From Terasakiella sp033100395 (GTDB lineage Bacteria; Pseudomonadota; Alphaproteobacteria; Rhodospirillales; Terasakiellaceae), in contig NZ_JAWLVJ010000011.1 of assembly GCF_033100395.1 (NCBI RefSeq), forward strand, positions 62,001-126,000: a stretch of DNA of 64,000 nucleotides. Reading direction: 5' to 3'. Under the pieces are notes generated by a model that was not told where the DNA came from, searched no databases, and worked only from the letters and a program-made list of their open reading frames with translations. Each line of letters begins with the position of its first letter. Position 1 is the first letter of the stretch. The position numbers and the translations under genes are program-made. Positions 8,060 through 16,712 of the stretch are shown piece by piece.

Positions 8060-8785
8060 TTAGTGCAGGTGGATGGAGTCGTTCAGGTAGATGCAAGTCA
8101 GTACGGCAAATACGTAAGCCTGCAAGAACGCCACCAAAAACTCGAAACCTGTCAGCGCAACGTCAACAGCAAACGGCAGGATACCGAATACGCCAAGCGG
8201 CACGACGAAAGAAGCGAATACTTTCATCATTGTGTGACCGGCTGTCATGTTCGCAAACAAACGAATGGACAGGGAAACCGGACGAGACAGGTAAGAAATG
8301 ATTTCAATCGGCACCAGAAGCGGCAGCATCACAGCCGGTACACCACTCGGTACGAAGAACGAGAAAAAGTGCAGACCGTGGCGCGCGATACCGATCAGCG
8401 TCACACCGATGAACACAGCCATTGCCAGTGTAAATGTCACGGCAACGTGTGAAGTGAAGGTGAAGCTGTAAGGCAGCAGACCAAGAAGGTTGCCAACCAG
8501 AATAAACATGAAGAGGGAGAAAACGATCGGGAAGTATTTGCGGCCTTCGTTGCCTACGTTATCTCGGACCATATCCGCGATGAACGAATAAGTCAGTTCT
8601 GCCATTGACTGCCAGCGACCTGGGACCAAAGAGCGACCGCCCATGCCCATGATCAGGAAAATGCTGACAACCGCAACGGTCGCAACCATTACAATAGCAG
8701 AGTTTGTGAAAGAAGCGTTGATGCCAGCGATCTCAACCGGCACGATCTCTGTGATCGTAAACTGATGTAGCGGATTATTTGACAC
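8060..8785 (-). CDS. atpB: ATP synthase F0 subunit a
   Basis: This 241-residue membrane subunit provides the proton half-channels against the c-ring. It shows several hydrophobic helices and the conserved helix with SLSIRLFANMTAGH, which carries the essential arginine. GTG 8785 is taken as the start because family members begin with an SNPLHQF-like peptide and here the protein reads SNNPLHQFTI, with GAGGG just upstream. An in-frame TTG lies 21 nt earlier (8806). It follows atpI closely. Confidence 0.93.
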   Translation of the reverse strand: MSNNPLHQFTITEIVPVEIAGINASFTNSAIVMVATVAVVSIFLIMGMGGRSLVPGRWQSMAELTYSFIADMVRDNVGNEGRKYFPIVFSLFMFILVGNLLGLLPYSFTFTSHVAVTFTLAMAVFIGVTLIGIARHGLHFFSFFVPSGVPAVMLPLLVPIEIISYLSRPVSLSIRLFANMTAGHTMMKVFASFVVPLGVFGILPFAVDVALTGFEFLVAFLQAYVFAVLTCIYLNDSIHLH

Positions 8786-8813
8786 AGTGCCCTCATCTTT
8801 GCCCAAAAATGGG

Positions 8814-9185
8814 CTAACCCTTTAAATTATCGTCTTTATTCTTGCGTTCAAGGTAGTCCTCTTTATAGCCGGCAGCCATTCCGAGGCCCTGAACGGTACG
8901 AAAAACGTTCATAATTCCAGCCGCAGCACCCAAGAAGAAAAACAAGACCATCAACCAGGGCTTTGTGTCGAACACATGATTGTCCAACGCATACCCTATG
9001 CCAACGCCGACCGCGATCCCTGCAACAAGGTCCGCCCCACAGCGAATGGCCAGTCCAAACCCTTTAGGCGGTTCGTTGGTTTTCACCTTCAAACCACGTG
9101 GAGCTGTAGAAGTTTCTTGCGCCTTCTTCAGCCGGGTATCGAACTCGTCTAGTTCGGAACGATTATTTTCATCACTCATCATCAA
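8814..9185 (-). CDS. atpI: ATP synthase protein I (assembly factor)
   Basis: This 123-residue small membrane protein is the first gene of the F0 operon. It has a charged N-terminal region and two hydrophobic helices (VAGIAVGVGIGYALD and MVLFFFLGAAAGIMNVFR), typical of AtpI, which helps assemble the c-ring. Three ATG codons in a row (9185, 9182, 9179) make the exact start uncertain; GGGA lies 5-7 nt before the first. The operon promoter should lie in the 289-nt gap 9186-9474, shared with the divergent Lrp-type gene. Confidence 0.85.
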   Translation of the reverse strand: MMMSDENNRSELDEFDTRLKKAQETSTAPRGLKVKTNEPPKGFGLAIRCGADLVAGIAVGVGIGYALDNHVFDTKPWLMVLFFFLGAAAGIMNVFRTVQGLGMAAGYKEDYLERKNKDDNLKG

Positions 9186-9474
9186 AATCCCAAGAAATTA
9201 GGGGATAAAAATGAGAGAGAACAACCGTTTCCCCCACTTCTCGGCACATAAGCCGAATGTGCGTCGCAACATATATATGCGCACCCTTCCTGTCAAGGCC
9301 CGAAAAACACCTTTTAAGCCATTGATTTTAAATGTGAAAAAGTGGAAATACCACTCACCTTGCGGTAACGGGGTAGGGGAATCGGTAAAAATGGGTATAA
9401 ACGGGGTTTTGAGATTCCGAAAAGGGCATGATATATTTTTTTCAATTTAGGTTTAATGAAAGAAAATTATACTC

Positions 9475-9933
9475 ATGGATGAGACGGATAAGAAAATTTT
9501 ACGCATTCTGCAGAGGGATTCCTCTCTGTCGGTGTCCGAGGTGGCGGAACGGGTGAATCTATCGACCACACCGTGCTGGCGTCGGATACAGAATCTGGAA
9601 AAAGAAGGGGTTCTGAAACGCCGTGTTGCCTTGCTGGATGAGAAAGCACTGAACCTGAATACCACAGTTTTTGTGGCGGTGAAGACGCGCCATCACGACC
9701 TTGACTGGTTCAAGACATTTTCAGAAGCCGTGTCATCCATTGATGAAGTGGTGGAGTTTTATCGCATGAGTGGCGATGTGGACTATCTCTTGAAGATTGT
9801 CGTGCCTGATATTCAGGCCTTTGACCGTGTTTATAAACGGCTCATTCAAAAAGTAGAGCTCAGTGATGTATCGTCATCCTTTGCGATGGAACAGATTAAA
9901 TGCACCACCGAGCTGCCGCTTGATTATGTCTAA
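9475..9933 (+). CDS. Lrp/AsnC-family transcriptional regulator
   Basis: This 152-residue protein has an N-terminal winged helix (about residues 1-60, DKKILRILQRDSSLSVSEVA, then a recognition helix with TTPCWRRIQNLEKEGV) and a C-terminal RAM/AsnC ligand-binding domain (about 70-145, with the G-D-D-Y-L segment SGDVDYLLKIVV). Such proteins sense amino acids and often control adjacent transport or amino-acid genes. The start lacks a strong ribosome site. It is divergent from atpI and convergent with the small gene at 9945. The target is unknown; cysK lies 0.9 kb away on the other strand. Confidence 0.92.
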   Translation: MDETDKKILRILQRDSSLSVSEVAERVNLSTTPCWRRIQNLEKEGVLKRRVALLDEKALNLNTTVFVAVKTRHHDLDWFKTFSEAVSSIDEVVEFYRMSGDVDYLLKIVVPDIQAFDRVYKRLIQKVELSDVSSSFAMEQIKCTTELPLDYV

Positions 9934-9944
9934 GGCACGGAGCC

Positions 9945-10307
9945 TTAGCTGATCCAGATGCCTGTGGCTTTTAACGGGTCGGAGCTGTCGTTCAGCGTAA
10001 TGGTGATGATGAAGTCATCATCCGTGCCGGTGAATTTGCATTTGTAGACAAGGCCCAGCAATCCCTGGCGTTTCATGGAGGTTACAAACTGCTTTTCTTT
10101 CAGCGTGCCCATGGTTCTGGCAATATTCTGTTGATTCTTGTGGAAGTCATCCTTGGTAACATTCTGCGCCAGGGGGCCTTCAAAGAAAGAACAAAAACCC
10201 TCATAATCGCCCTCGTCCTGTGCCTTTAGAATGCCATCAACGATGGGGGTCGCTTTCGCCAGTGCTGCAACCGGGTCTTTGCCAAGTTTGCCAAAATAAT
10301 TATCCAT
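9945..10307 (-). CDS. Small protein of unknown function, copy 2 of a tandem paralogous pair
   Basis: This 120-residue cytoplasmic protein has no signal peptide or membrane segment. It shares length, N-terminus (NYFGKLG) and C-terminus (KxxGxWIS) with the neighbouring 120-residue protein at 10367-10729, so the two arose by tandem duplication. The alpha-helical first half followed by beta-strands recalls an NTF2-like or DUF3887-like fold, but this is an impression only. The start is supported by GAAAGGAAAC about 8 nt upstream. I do not assign a function. Confidence 0.75.
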   Translation of the reverse strand: MDNYFGKLGKDPVAALAKATPIVDGILKAQDEGDYEGFCSFFEGPLAQNVTKDDFHKNQQNIARTMGTLKEKQFVTSMKRQGLLGLVYKCKFTGTDDDFIITITLNDSSDPLKATGIWIS

Positions 10308-10366
10308 GGGTGTTTCCTTTCATCTGTTAAGCCCGTTATGAAAGGTTTGGCATGCGGTTTCAATAG

Positions 10367-10729
10367 TTAACTGATCCAAACGCCCTTGATACGCCAGTCA
10401 CGATCATCGTCGTTGATAATGACTGTGAGGATATGGTCGTCTTCAGACTTGTCGAAATCGACCTTATAGAGCAGCCATGGATCTCCCTTTTTCCTGATGC
10501 TGCAGAGAAAAGAGGTCTGAATGATGCGACCCAGATCGGTCTTCAGTTTTGTCTGAGACTCGTGAAAAGCGGCCGGGTTCAAAAGGGGCTGATGCTTATC
10601 GTCAAACAAGGAAATAAACAAATCTACATCTGCCGAATTCTGTGCCTTGATATATTTCATAATTGTTGGATTGAATTGCTCAAGAATTTTTGCCTCGTTT
10701 GTACCTAGTTTTCCAAAGTAATTTGTCAT
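10367..10729 (-). CDS. Small protein of unknown function, copy 1 of a tandem paralogous pair
   Basis: This 120-residue soluble protein starts MTNYFGKLGTNEAKI and ends IKGVWIS. It is a diverged sister of the downstream gene, with the same length and conserved ends. AGAAGGAG lies about 7 nt upstream of the ATG. The two genes are 59 nt apart and probably co-transcribed. The cysK terminator at 10775-10801 sits just upstream, so the pair should have its own promoter in the short gap. No function assigned. Confidence 0.75.
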   Translation of the reverse strand: MTNYFGKLGTNEAKILEQFNPTIMKYIKAQNSADVDLFISLFDDKHQPLLNPAAFHESQTKLKTDLGRIIQTSFLCSIRKKGDPWLLYKVDFDKSEDDHILTVIINDDDRDWRIKGVWIS

Positions 10730-10774
10730 TATTCACTCCTTCTCTTTGATGTAGAAGGTATGAAAGGATCAGGC

Positions 10775-10801
10775 AAAAAAATCCCCGGCGTCAAGCCGGG
10801 G
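10775..10801 (-). terminator. Rho-independent terminator of cysK
   Basis: CCCCGGC and GCCGGGG form a 7-bp G/C stem at 10783-10801. On the minus strand it is followed by a run of seven T (10775-10781). It lies a few bases after the cysK stop. Confidence 0.92.
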
Positions 10802-10807
10802 AGAACA

Positions 10808-11788
10808 TCAAAAATCAAACAGGTCGGTGGAGATATAACGTTCAGCGAAATCGGCAAAGACGGTGACGATGCGTTTGCCTTTCATGTCTTCGCGTTTGGC
10901 GACCTGTAGGCTTGTCCAGGCCGCGGCCCCCGAAGAGATGCCAACAGCAATGGCCTCATCGCGTGCAACGGTGCGTGCCATTTCAATGGCCGTTTCATTT
11001 TCAACGGTGATAATTTCGTCAATCAGGTCGGTGCGCAGGACATCTGGCACATGGCCGGAACTGAGGCCCTGGATTTTGTGAACCCCGGCTTCGCCTTTGG
11101 ATAAGACCGGGCAGGAGGCAGGTTCCACCGCGATCATTTTGACATCTGGATTGCGTGATTTAAACAGTTTGGCAAGTCCGGAAAAAGTACCGCCGGTGCC
11201 GATTCCGGCCACGACCACATCAAACTGACCGTTGGTGTCGTTCCATATTTCTTCGGCAGTGGTGTTTGCGTGAATATTTGGATTGGCCGGATTTTCAAAC
11301 TGTCCCAGCATCAATGCGTTTTCATTCTGGCTCAGTAGTTCCTTGGCTTTATCAATCGCTCCCTTCGTGCCCAGTTCTTTTTTGGTCAGCACCACATTTG
11401 CCCCAAACAGGGCCATCATCTTGCGTCGTTCAATGGACATATGTTCCGGGATACAGATGGTCAGGGGAATGTTTTTCATGGCGCACGCCCAGGCACAGGC
11501 CACACCATTGTTGCCGGATGTGGCTTCGATGATTTCCGTCTCTGGCTTGATCCTGCCTTCAGCTTCCATGCCTTCGATCATGGCAAGCGCGCTGCGGTCC
11601 TTGATGGAATTGCACGGGTTGAAACTTTCGATCTTCGCGAGGATTTCTGCCATGGCACCGTGATTGGCACAGAGACGTTCCAGACGGACAATTGGCGTGT
11701 TGCCCACAGTCTGCAGGATATTGTCAAAGACTCTGCCGCGACCAATCATGGAGGATGATTTTTGGGGGTGTGCATCAAAATGTGTCAT
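10808..11788 (-). CDS. cysK: Cysteine synthase (O-acetylserine sulfhydrylase)
   Basis: This 326-residue PLP enzyme makes cysteine from O-acetylserine and sulfide. The PLP lysine is in NPCNSIKDRSA; the substrate loop is EATSGNNGVA, where most homologues have TSGNTG; and the phosphate-binding loop GIGTGGTFSG and the GISSGAA motif are present. The T-to-N change in the substrate loop may alter substrate preference, for example towards another sulfur or acyl-serine substrate, so CysM-like activity is possible. AGGAAG precedes the ATG. It is a single-gene unit with its own terminator. Confidence 0.85.
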   Translation of the reverse strand: MTHFDAHPQKSSSMIGRGRVFDNILQTVGNTPIVRLERLCANHGAMAEILAKIESFNPCNSIKDRSALAMIEGMEAEGRIKPETEIIEATSGNNGVACAWACAMKNIPLTICIPEHMSIERRKMMALFGANVVLTKKELGTKGAIDKAKELLSQNENALMLGQFENPANPNIHANTTAEEIWNDTNGQFDVVVAGIGTGGTFSGLAKLFKSRNPDVKMIAVEPASCPVLSKGEAGVHKIQGLSSGHVPDVLRTDLIDEIITVENETAIEMARTVARDEAIAVGISSGAAAWTSLQVAKREDMKGKRIVTVFADFAERYISTDLFDF

Positions 11789-12057
11789 GGGGCTTCCTCA
11801 AATTTCGTGTTTTGAACTTGAGAATAGAATGACGCATAATGGCTGAAAAATGATTTTGAATTTTGCCCAATTATGGTGAAAATAGTAAAAATATTTTTAT
11901 AAAATTGACTAATTCTAGATAAAAATTCTCACAAAAATGGCAGGGCAATGATAATGCTCAATCTCCTCACAATAATGTGAAGTTTCGTGGATTGGCAAAA
12001 TGGCCTGTTGCTCCCTACATTGGCTTCAACAGATTTTTTTTACCAAGGAACAAAATT

Positions 12058-12393
12058 ATGAGTGAAGTCGTTATCGAGCCTGTGGGCAAAACCGTTACTG
12101 CAACCTTCAACGGGGAAGTGATCGCCAAATCAAACAAAGCGGTAAATCTGACCGAAGGGGCGTTCAAGCCTGTGGTCTATTTCCCCAAAGAAGATATCCG
12201 CATGGATTTGTTGACCCAGACCGATAAATCCACCCACTGCCCACGCAAGGGGGATGCGTCTTACTGGACAATTGCCCTGAATGGCAAAGAGTCTGAAAAT
12301 GCGGCCTGGGCTTATGAGGAACCCACACAGGAAGCCGCTGCCGGGATCAAAGGCTATGTGGCCTTCTATAATTTTGTGGTGAAGGTGGCTTAA
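12058..12393 (+). CDS. DUF427-family protein
   Basis: This 111-residue soluble protein is of the DUF427 family, marked by a beta-rich core with YFPKEDIRMDLL, the S-x-HCPRKGDASYW motif and EENPxxA-like C-terminal sequence. ATG 12058 is preceded by AAGGA at about 8 nt; an in-frame start at 11977 would add an unsupported extension. The family's biochemical role is not established to my knowledge. It is monocistronic and followed by a REP-like repeat pair. The gap 11789-12057 before it is AT-rich and must carry the divergent cysK and DUF427 promoters. Confidence 0.85.
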   Translation: MSEVVIEPVGKTVTATFNGEVIAKSNKAVNLTEGAFKPVVYFPKEDIRMDLLTQTDKSTHCPRKGDASYWTIALNGKESENAAWAYEEPTQEAAAGIKGYVAFYNFVVKVA

Positions 12394-12406
12394 TTTTTCT
12401 TCCACT

Positions 12407-12470
12407 GTCATTCCTGCGGAGGCAGGAATCTTCCATGTATCCATGAGACCCCTGCCTACGCAGGGGTGAC
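12407..12470. repeat. REP-like palindrome pair, copy 1
   Basis: Two stem-loops lie in tandem: ATTCCTGC-ggag-GCAGGAAT (12410-12429) and CCCCTGC-ctac-GCAGGGG (12449-12466). The pair is bounded by GTC on the left and GAC on the right. The same architecture recurs at 60848-60918 and, with altered stems, at 28777-28845. It sits between the ends of the DUF427 gene and smc, which converge here. Confidence 0.8.
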
Positions 12471-12482
12471 GGTGAGGGTGAA

Positions 12483-15400
12483 CTAACTATCCACCAGTTC
12501 TTCCGCTTTCTGCAAATCAACCGAGACGAGCTGGGAAACCCCGCGTTCTGTCATGGTCACCCCGAACAAGCGGTGCATACGCGCCATGGTCATACGGTGG
12601 TGGGTGATGATGAGGAAGCGAGTGGACCCGTTGGCGGACATTTCTTCCAGCATGGTACAGAAACGGTCCACGTTGGCATCATCAAGCGGGGCGTCAACCT
12701 CATCAAGCACGCAGATGGGCGCAGGGTTGGTCAGGAATACACCGAACAACAAAGCAAGCGCTGTCAAAGCCTGTTCCCCACCGGAAAGAAGGGAAAGGAT
12801 TTGCATGCGTTTGCCGGGTGGGGAGGCCATGATCTCAAGGCCAGCCTGAAGCGGGTCGTCATCTTCGATCAGTTCCAAATGCGCCTGCCCACCCCCAAAC
12901 AGGCGGATGAACAAATCTTCGAAATGCTGGTTCACTTCGTTAAACGACGTCAGCAGGCGTTCGCGCCCTTCCCGGTTAAGCTCGTTAATTCCCTGGCGCA
13001 GCTTATCAATGGCTTTTAACAGATCATCACGTTCTGAATTCATGGTCTCAACCTGTTCGTTGAGTTCTTCCAGTTCTGTTTCTGCGCGCAGGTTGACCGG
13101 ACCCATGGTGTCGCGTTCACGCAGCAGTCGATCCACACGTTTTTCCGCTGTTTCAAGGTCCGGCAGTTCAGAACCTTCATCAATTTCTGCCATTTCAGCC
13201 AGTTCTTCGGGTTTGCAGTCCAGACGATCGCGGATACGTTCAGCCAAGGCCATACACAGTTGTTTGCCTTGGGTGACGTGGGCTTCAAAGCGCACGCGTT
13301 CTTCGCGGCAGGTTGCCAGTTCGGCTTCGGCCTGACGGGTATGGGCATCCACATCGCGCAGGTGCATTTCCGCTTCGGCCAGTTTGTCTGAACAAAGCTT
13401 GCGTTTTTCTTCAGCGCGTTCGATGCCTTCAAACAATCTTTGGCGTTTGCCTTCAATCTCTTCCGGGGCTTCGGCCAGCGTTTCCAGTTCTTCCAGCAGA
13501 TTTTCGCGTCGTTCTGTCAGGTCCTGAATGTGGTTTCTGGCGCGTTCAGATCGGTTTTTCCACGATGTTAGTTCTTCGGCGATTTCATTCAGGCGGCGCT
13601 GTCGGTTTTCGCCGTCCCGTTTGATGCGTTCAAAGGCAGACTGATGATCCATCAAAAGATTGCGTTTATCAGCCAGTTCTTCACGCAAGATAGCCAGTTG
13701 TTCACGCCCCTGATCACCCTGTGGCAGTTCTTCCAGTTCTGTTTTGGCTTCCATCAGGTTTTCTGCGACATCTTCGCTTTCCTGTGAAACCTGTTCCAGC
13801 GTTTCATTCAGGGTTTCCAGCTTGGCTTCCAGCGTGGTGATTTGGTTTTTAAGTGTGGAAAGCTGGCTGCGTGCAGTTTCTATCTGGGAATTGGTCAGGC
13901 GCAGGTCTTCGCGGATATTCTTTTCGTTTTCATCCGCCTGTGTTTCTAGGGCCTTGGCCTGTTCCAGACGTTCTTCTGCTTCATCGGTTTTAACACGCGC
14001 TTCTTCCCAAAGTTCGCGGATTTCCGCCAGTCGGTTTTTCTGTTTTAGACGAATGGCCGCCGCACTTGGGGCACCGGGGGCGGTGACAAAACCGTCCCAT
14101 CGCCACATGCCGCCTTCAAGACTGACCAGACGCTGGCCTTGTTTCAGCTGGCTTTGCAGGCTGGCGGCTTCATCCGGTGTATCGACCACGGCAATTTGCG
14201 AAAGACGCCGGGTCAGTTCCGCCGGGCCTTGGGCCATGCTTGCCAATGATTTGGTTCCACCCGGCAGATCAAGCGGTTGATCCAGTGGTGGCAAGCCTTT
14301 CCAATGAACAGCTGCTTCTTTATCACGCGGGGCTGACAAATCATCGCCTAGGGCGGACCCAAGGGCGGCTTCAAAGCCAGCTTCCACGCTGACTTCATCC
14401 AGAATGGGCTGGCCTTCGTCATTTTCTTTGGGGTCCAGCAGTTCGGCTAACGCGTCTTCTTCGGCTTCCAGCTTGGCGATGATGGCTTCGTTTTCGCGGA
14501 CATATTCAAGCGCACTTTGCACAGCCTCGCGGGCGCGCAGGCGGGTTTGTTCAGCTTCTTCAATGGCTTCGCTCTGTTGAAGCTGACGTTCCATCATCTC
14601 TTCCAACAGGGCTTCGGCTTCCATCAGTTCGTCTTCATCAACGCGGGTGGCTTCCAGTTCAGTTTTCTGATCTGCCAGTTCCGCCTTTCGGGTTTGCAGT
14701 TTCTGAAGCTGGCGATCCAGTTCGTTGATGCGGTTTTGCAGACTGTTGCGTTTGGCATCACTTTGCGCGACTTCTTCGGTCAGTGCTGTCAAACGTTCTT
14801 CACGATCAGAGACTTCTTCCTTGATCATTTCCAGACGTTCAAGGGCTTCTTCGCGCAGCATCTCATCATCTTCGCCCTGAACCTGAATATTTTCACGTTC
14901 ATTTTCCAAGCGGCGATGCGCTGCTTCGGCATCTTTGGAAAAGTCGTTTTCGCGTTCCAGATCCTGTGTCGCCTGATCGATGCGTCGGGTCAGTTCTGCC
15001 TTCGCATCACCCAGGCGTTTTTCTTCGTTATCCAACTGTTCGCGCGCAATGGACAGGCGGTGCAGTTCGGCTGCTGCTGCCACTTCGGCTTCACGAAGGG
15101 CAGGCAGATGGGTGGAGGCTTCAGCCTGAACTTTGGAGGCTTCGGCGGCACGTGACGTTAAGTCATTCACGCGTTTCTCAGCTTCCTTGAAAGCTTTGCG
15201 TGCCCCGTCCAGTTCATCCAGTGCATTGCCCCATCGCATATGGAACAGCAGGCTTTCAGCTTTTCGGATACGGTCCGAGATTGTTTTGTATCGGCTGGCC
15301 TGACGGGCTTGTTTTTGCAGGTTTTTATGCTGGGCTTCCAGTGTGACCAGCACGTCATCCAGGCGCCCAAGGTTGGTTTCTGCCCCGCGAAGGCGCAGTT

Positions 15401-15944
15401 CAGCTTCGTGACGGCGTGAATGTAGTCCCGTGATCCCGGCGGCTTCTTCCAGAATCATGCGCCGTGCTTGAGGTTTCGCGCTAATGATCTGCCCGATCTT
15501 GCCTTGGGAAACCATGGCGGTGGAGCGCGCCCCGGTCGCTGCGTCAGCAAAGAGAAGCTGGACATCACGCGCGCGCACATCCTGACCGTTAACTTTGTAG
15601 TTTGACCCTTTGGATCGTTCAATCCGGCGGGTGACCTGCAGTTCGGCGTCGTCATTAAAAAGGGCCGGGGCTGTGCGTTCTGCATTATCCAGCAGCAGGG
15701 CGACTTCGGCCACATTACGGGCCGGGCGGTTGCCGGAGCCTGCAAAGATTACGTCATCCATTTCTCCGCCGCGCATTTGCTTGGCCGATGTTTCCCCCAT
15801 CACCCAACGCAGCGCTTCAACAAGATTGGATTTTCCACAGCCGTTTGGTCCGACCACACCGGTCAAACCGGTATTGATCAGAAGCTCGGAATGGTCCACG
15901 AAGGACTTGAACCCTGTTAAGCGAAGTTTCTTGAACTGAATCAA
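12483..15944 (-). CDS. smc: Chromosome segregation ATPase SMC
   Basis: This 1153-residue condensin subunit compacts and segregates the chromosome with ScpA/ScpB. The N-terminal ATPase half has GPNGCGKSNLVEALRWVMGE (Walker A, about residues 33-52). Long Glu/Arg-rich coiled coils flank a hinge at about 500-650. The C-terminal half has the signature LLSGGEQALTALALL and Walker B CVLDEVDAPLDD. It appears to start with TTG 15944; no ATG fits the conserved N-terminus IQFKKLRLTGFKSFVD. It follows the DsbA-like gene, with a terminator-like hairpin between them. Confidence 0.97.
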   Translation of the reverse strand: MIQFKKLRLTGFKSFVDHSELLINTGLTGVVGPNGCGKSNLVEALRWVMGETSAKQMRGGEMDDVIFAGSGNRPARNVAEVALLLDNAERTAPALFNDDAELQVTRRIERSKGSNYKVNGQDVRARDVQLLFADAATGARSTAMVSQGKIGQIISAKPQARRMILEEAAGITGLHSRRHEAELRLRGAETNLGRLDDVLVTLEAQHKNLQKQARQASRYKTISDRIRKAESLLFHMRWGNALDELDGARKAFKEAEKRVNDLTSRAAEASKVQAEASTHLPALREAEVAAAAELHRLSIAREQLDNEEKRLGDAKAELTRRIDQATQDLERENDFSKDAEAAHRRLENERENIQVQGEDDEMLREEALERLEMIKEEVSDREERLTALTEEVAQSDAKRNSLQNRINELDRQLQKLQTRKAELADQKTELEATRVDEDELMEAEALLEEMMERQLQQSEAIEEAEQTRLRAREAVQSALEYVRENEAIIAKLEAEEDALAELLDPKENDEGQPILDEVSVEAGFEAALGSALGDDLSAPRDKEAAVHWKGLPPLDQPLDLPGGTKSLASMAQGPAELTRRLSQIAVVDTPDEAASLQSQLKQGQRLVSLEGGMWRWDGFVTAPGAPSAAAIRLKQKNRLAEIRELWEEARVKTDEAEERLEQAKALETQADENEKNIREDLRLTNSQIETARSQLSTLKNQITTLEAKLETLNETLEQVSQESEDVAENLMEAKTELEELPQGDQGREQLAILREELADKRNLLMDHQSAFERIKRDGENRQRRLNEIAEELTSWKNRSERARNHIQDLTERRENLLEELETLAEAPEEIEGKRQRLFEGIERAEEKRKLCSDKLAEAEMHLRDVDAHTRQAEAELATCREERVRFEAHVTQGKQLCMALAERIRDRLDCKPEELAEMAEIDEGSELPDLETAEKRVDRLLRERDTMGPVNLRAETELEELNEQVETMNSERDDLLKAIDKLRQGINELNREGRERLLTSFNEVNQHFEDLFIRLFGGGQAHLELIEDDDPLQAGLEIMASPPGKRMQILSLLSGGEQALTALALLFGVFLTNPAPICVLDEVDAPLDDANVDRFCTMLEEMSANGSTRFLIITHHRMTMARMHRLFGVTMTERGVSQLVSVDLQKAEELVDS

Positions 15945-15969
15945 GGGCGGATGACCTGTCCCAAAAAGA

Positions 15970-15996
15970 AAAACGACCCCGAATATACGAGGCCGT
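15970..15996 (-). terminator. Terminator-like hairpin after the DsbA-like gene
   Basis: An imperfect stem of about 9 bp (ACGACCCCG / CGAGGCCGT, two mismatches) lies between the DsbA-like stop and smc. On the minus strand it runs into TCGTTTTTCTTTTT. It probably reduces read-through into smc. Confidence 0.55.
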
Positions 15997-16031
15997 TTTC
16001 AGATAGGCAAATCCAAACTTGTGAAAGTGGC

Positions 16032-16619
16032 TTACAGCTTGCTTTCGATGATGTTTTTGAATTTCTCATAATCGCCGCCACCTACGACAACCTCGTCATT
16101 GATGACGAAGCTTGGAGTGGACTGGATTTTATAGTTATCCATGGCTTCTTTGCGCACAGAGATGATTTTATCCAGCAACTTGGTGTTTTCCAGGCACGAA
16201 TCGACCTTTTCTTGAGACAGGCCAGCCAGTTTCGCCAGACGGGTAATATCGGCGAGTGGGGTGACGGAACGTGCCCATTTGGATTGCTGCTTCATCAGAA
16301 GGTCAACAAATCCATTGTAACGTTCGGGCGCAACACAACGTGAAATCAAAGCTGCAGTTGCCCCAACCCGATCAAATGGGAAATCACGGAAAATCATCTT
16401 CACCTTGCCCGTATCAATAAAATCTTTTTTGATTTGTGGCAGGGTTTCAATGTGGAAAGAAGCACAATGCGGGCAGGTCATGGACGCATATTCGATCATG
16501 GTGACAGGCGCATTGGGATCACCAAGGACGCGTTCCTCGTATTCCATTTCGGCTTGTGCAGCAAAGGATGCACCGATCATAGCGACGGTGAGGGCGATAA
16601 AACGGACAAATTTCTTCAC
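16032..16619 (-). CDS. DsbA-family periplasmic thiol:disulfide oxidoreductase
   Basis: This 195-residue protein has an N-terminal signal peptide (KKFVRFIALTVAMIGASFA, cleavage near AQA) and a thioredoxin/DsbA fold with active-site CPHC in YASMTCPHCASFH. The cis-proline region is STPSFVI. It should oxidise or shuffle disulfides in exported proteins. GTG 16619 is chosen as start because it begins the signal peptide and GGAG lies 8 nt upstream; a longer reading to 16685 would bury the signal. Its place next to smc, the DUF721 gene and mutY is conserved in many alphaproteobacteria. Confidence 0.9.
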   Translation of the reverse strand: MKKFVRFIALTVAMIGASFAAQAEMEYEERVLGDPNAPVTMIEYASMTCPHCASFHIETLPQIKKDFIDTGKVKMIFRDFPFDRVGATAALISRCVAPERYNGFVDLLMKQQSKWARSVTPLADITRLAKLAGLSQEKVDSCLENTKLLDKIISVRKEAMDNYKIQSTPSFVINDEVVVGGGDYEKFKNIIESKL

Positions 16620-16712
16620 GTGGAAAGCTCCAGACTGTGTGATAATTACTTCAGTTATGGAGAAGCTAGAGGCCGATTGTGGCAAGAAAAGGGTGATCTG
16701 ATCACAAAAAGT

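Noticed and set aside
9211..9450. 79-residue plus-strand reading frame between atpI and the Lrp-type gene
   Set aside because: Basic, low-complexity composition with no ribosome site or recognisable motif. It fills the divergent promoter region and looks like chance.
11860..11990. Possible Fur-like or other operator in the cysK / DUF427 gap (GATAATG elements)
   Set aside because: AT-rich stretch with only partial matches; nothing beyond chance.
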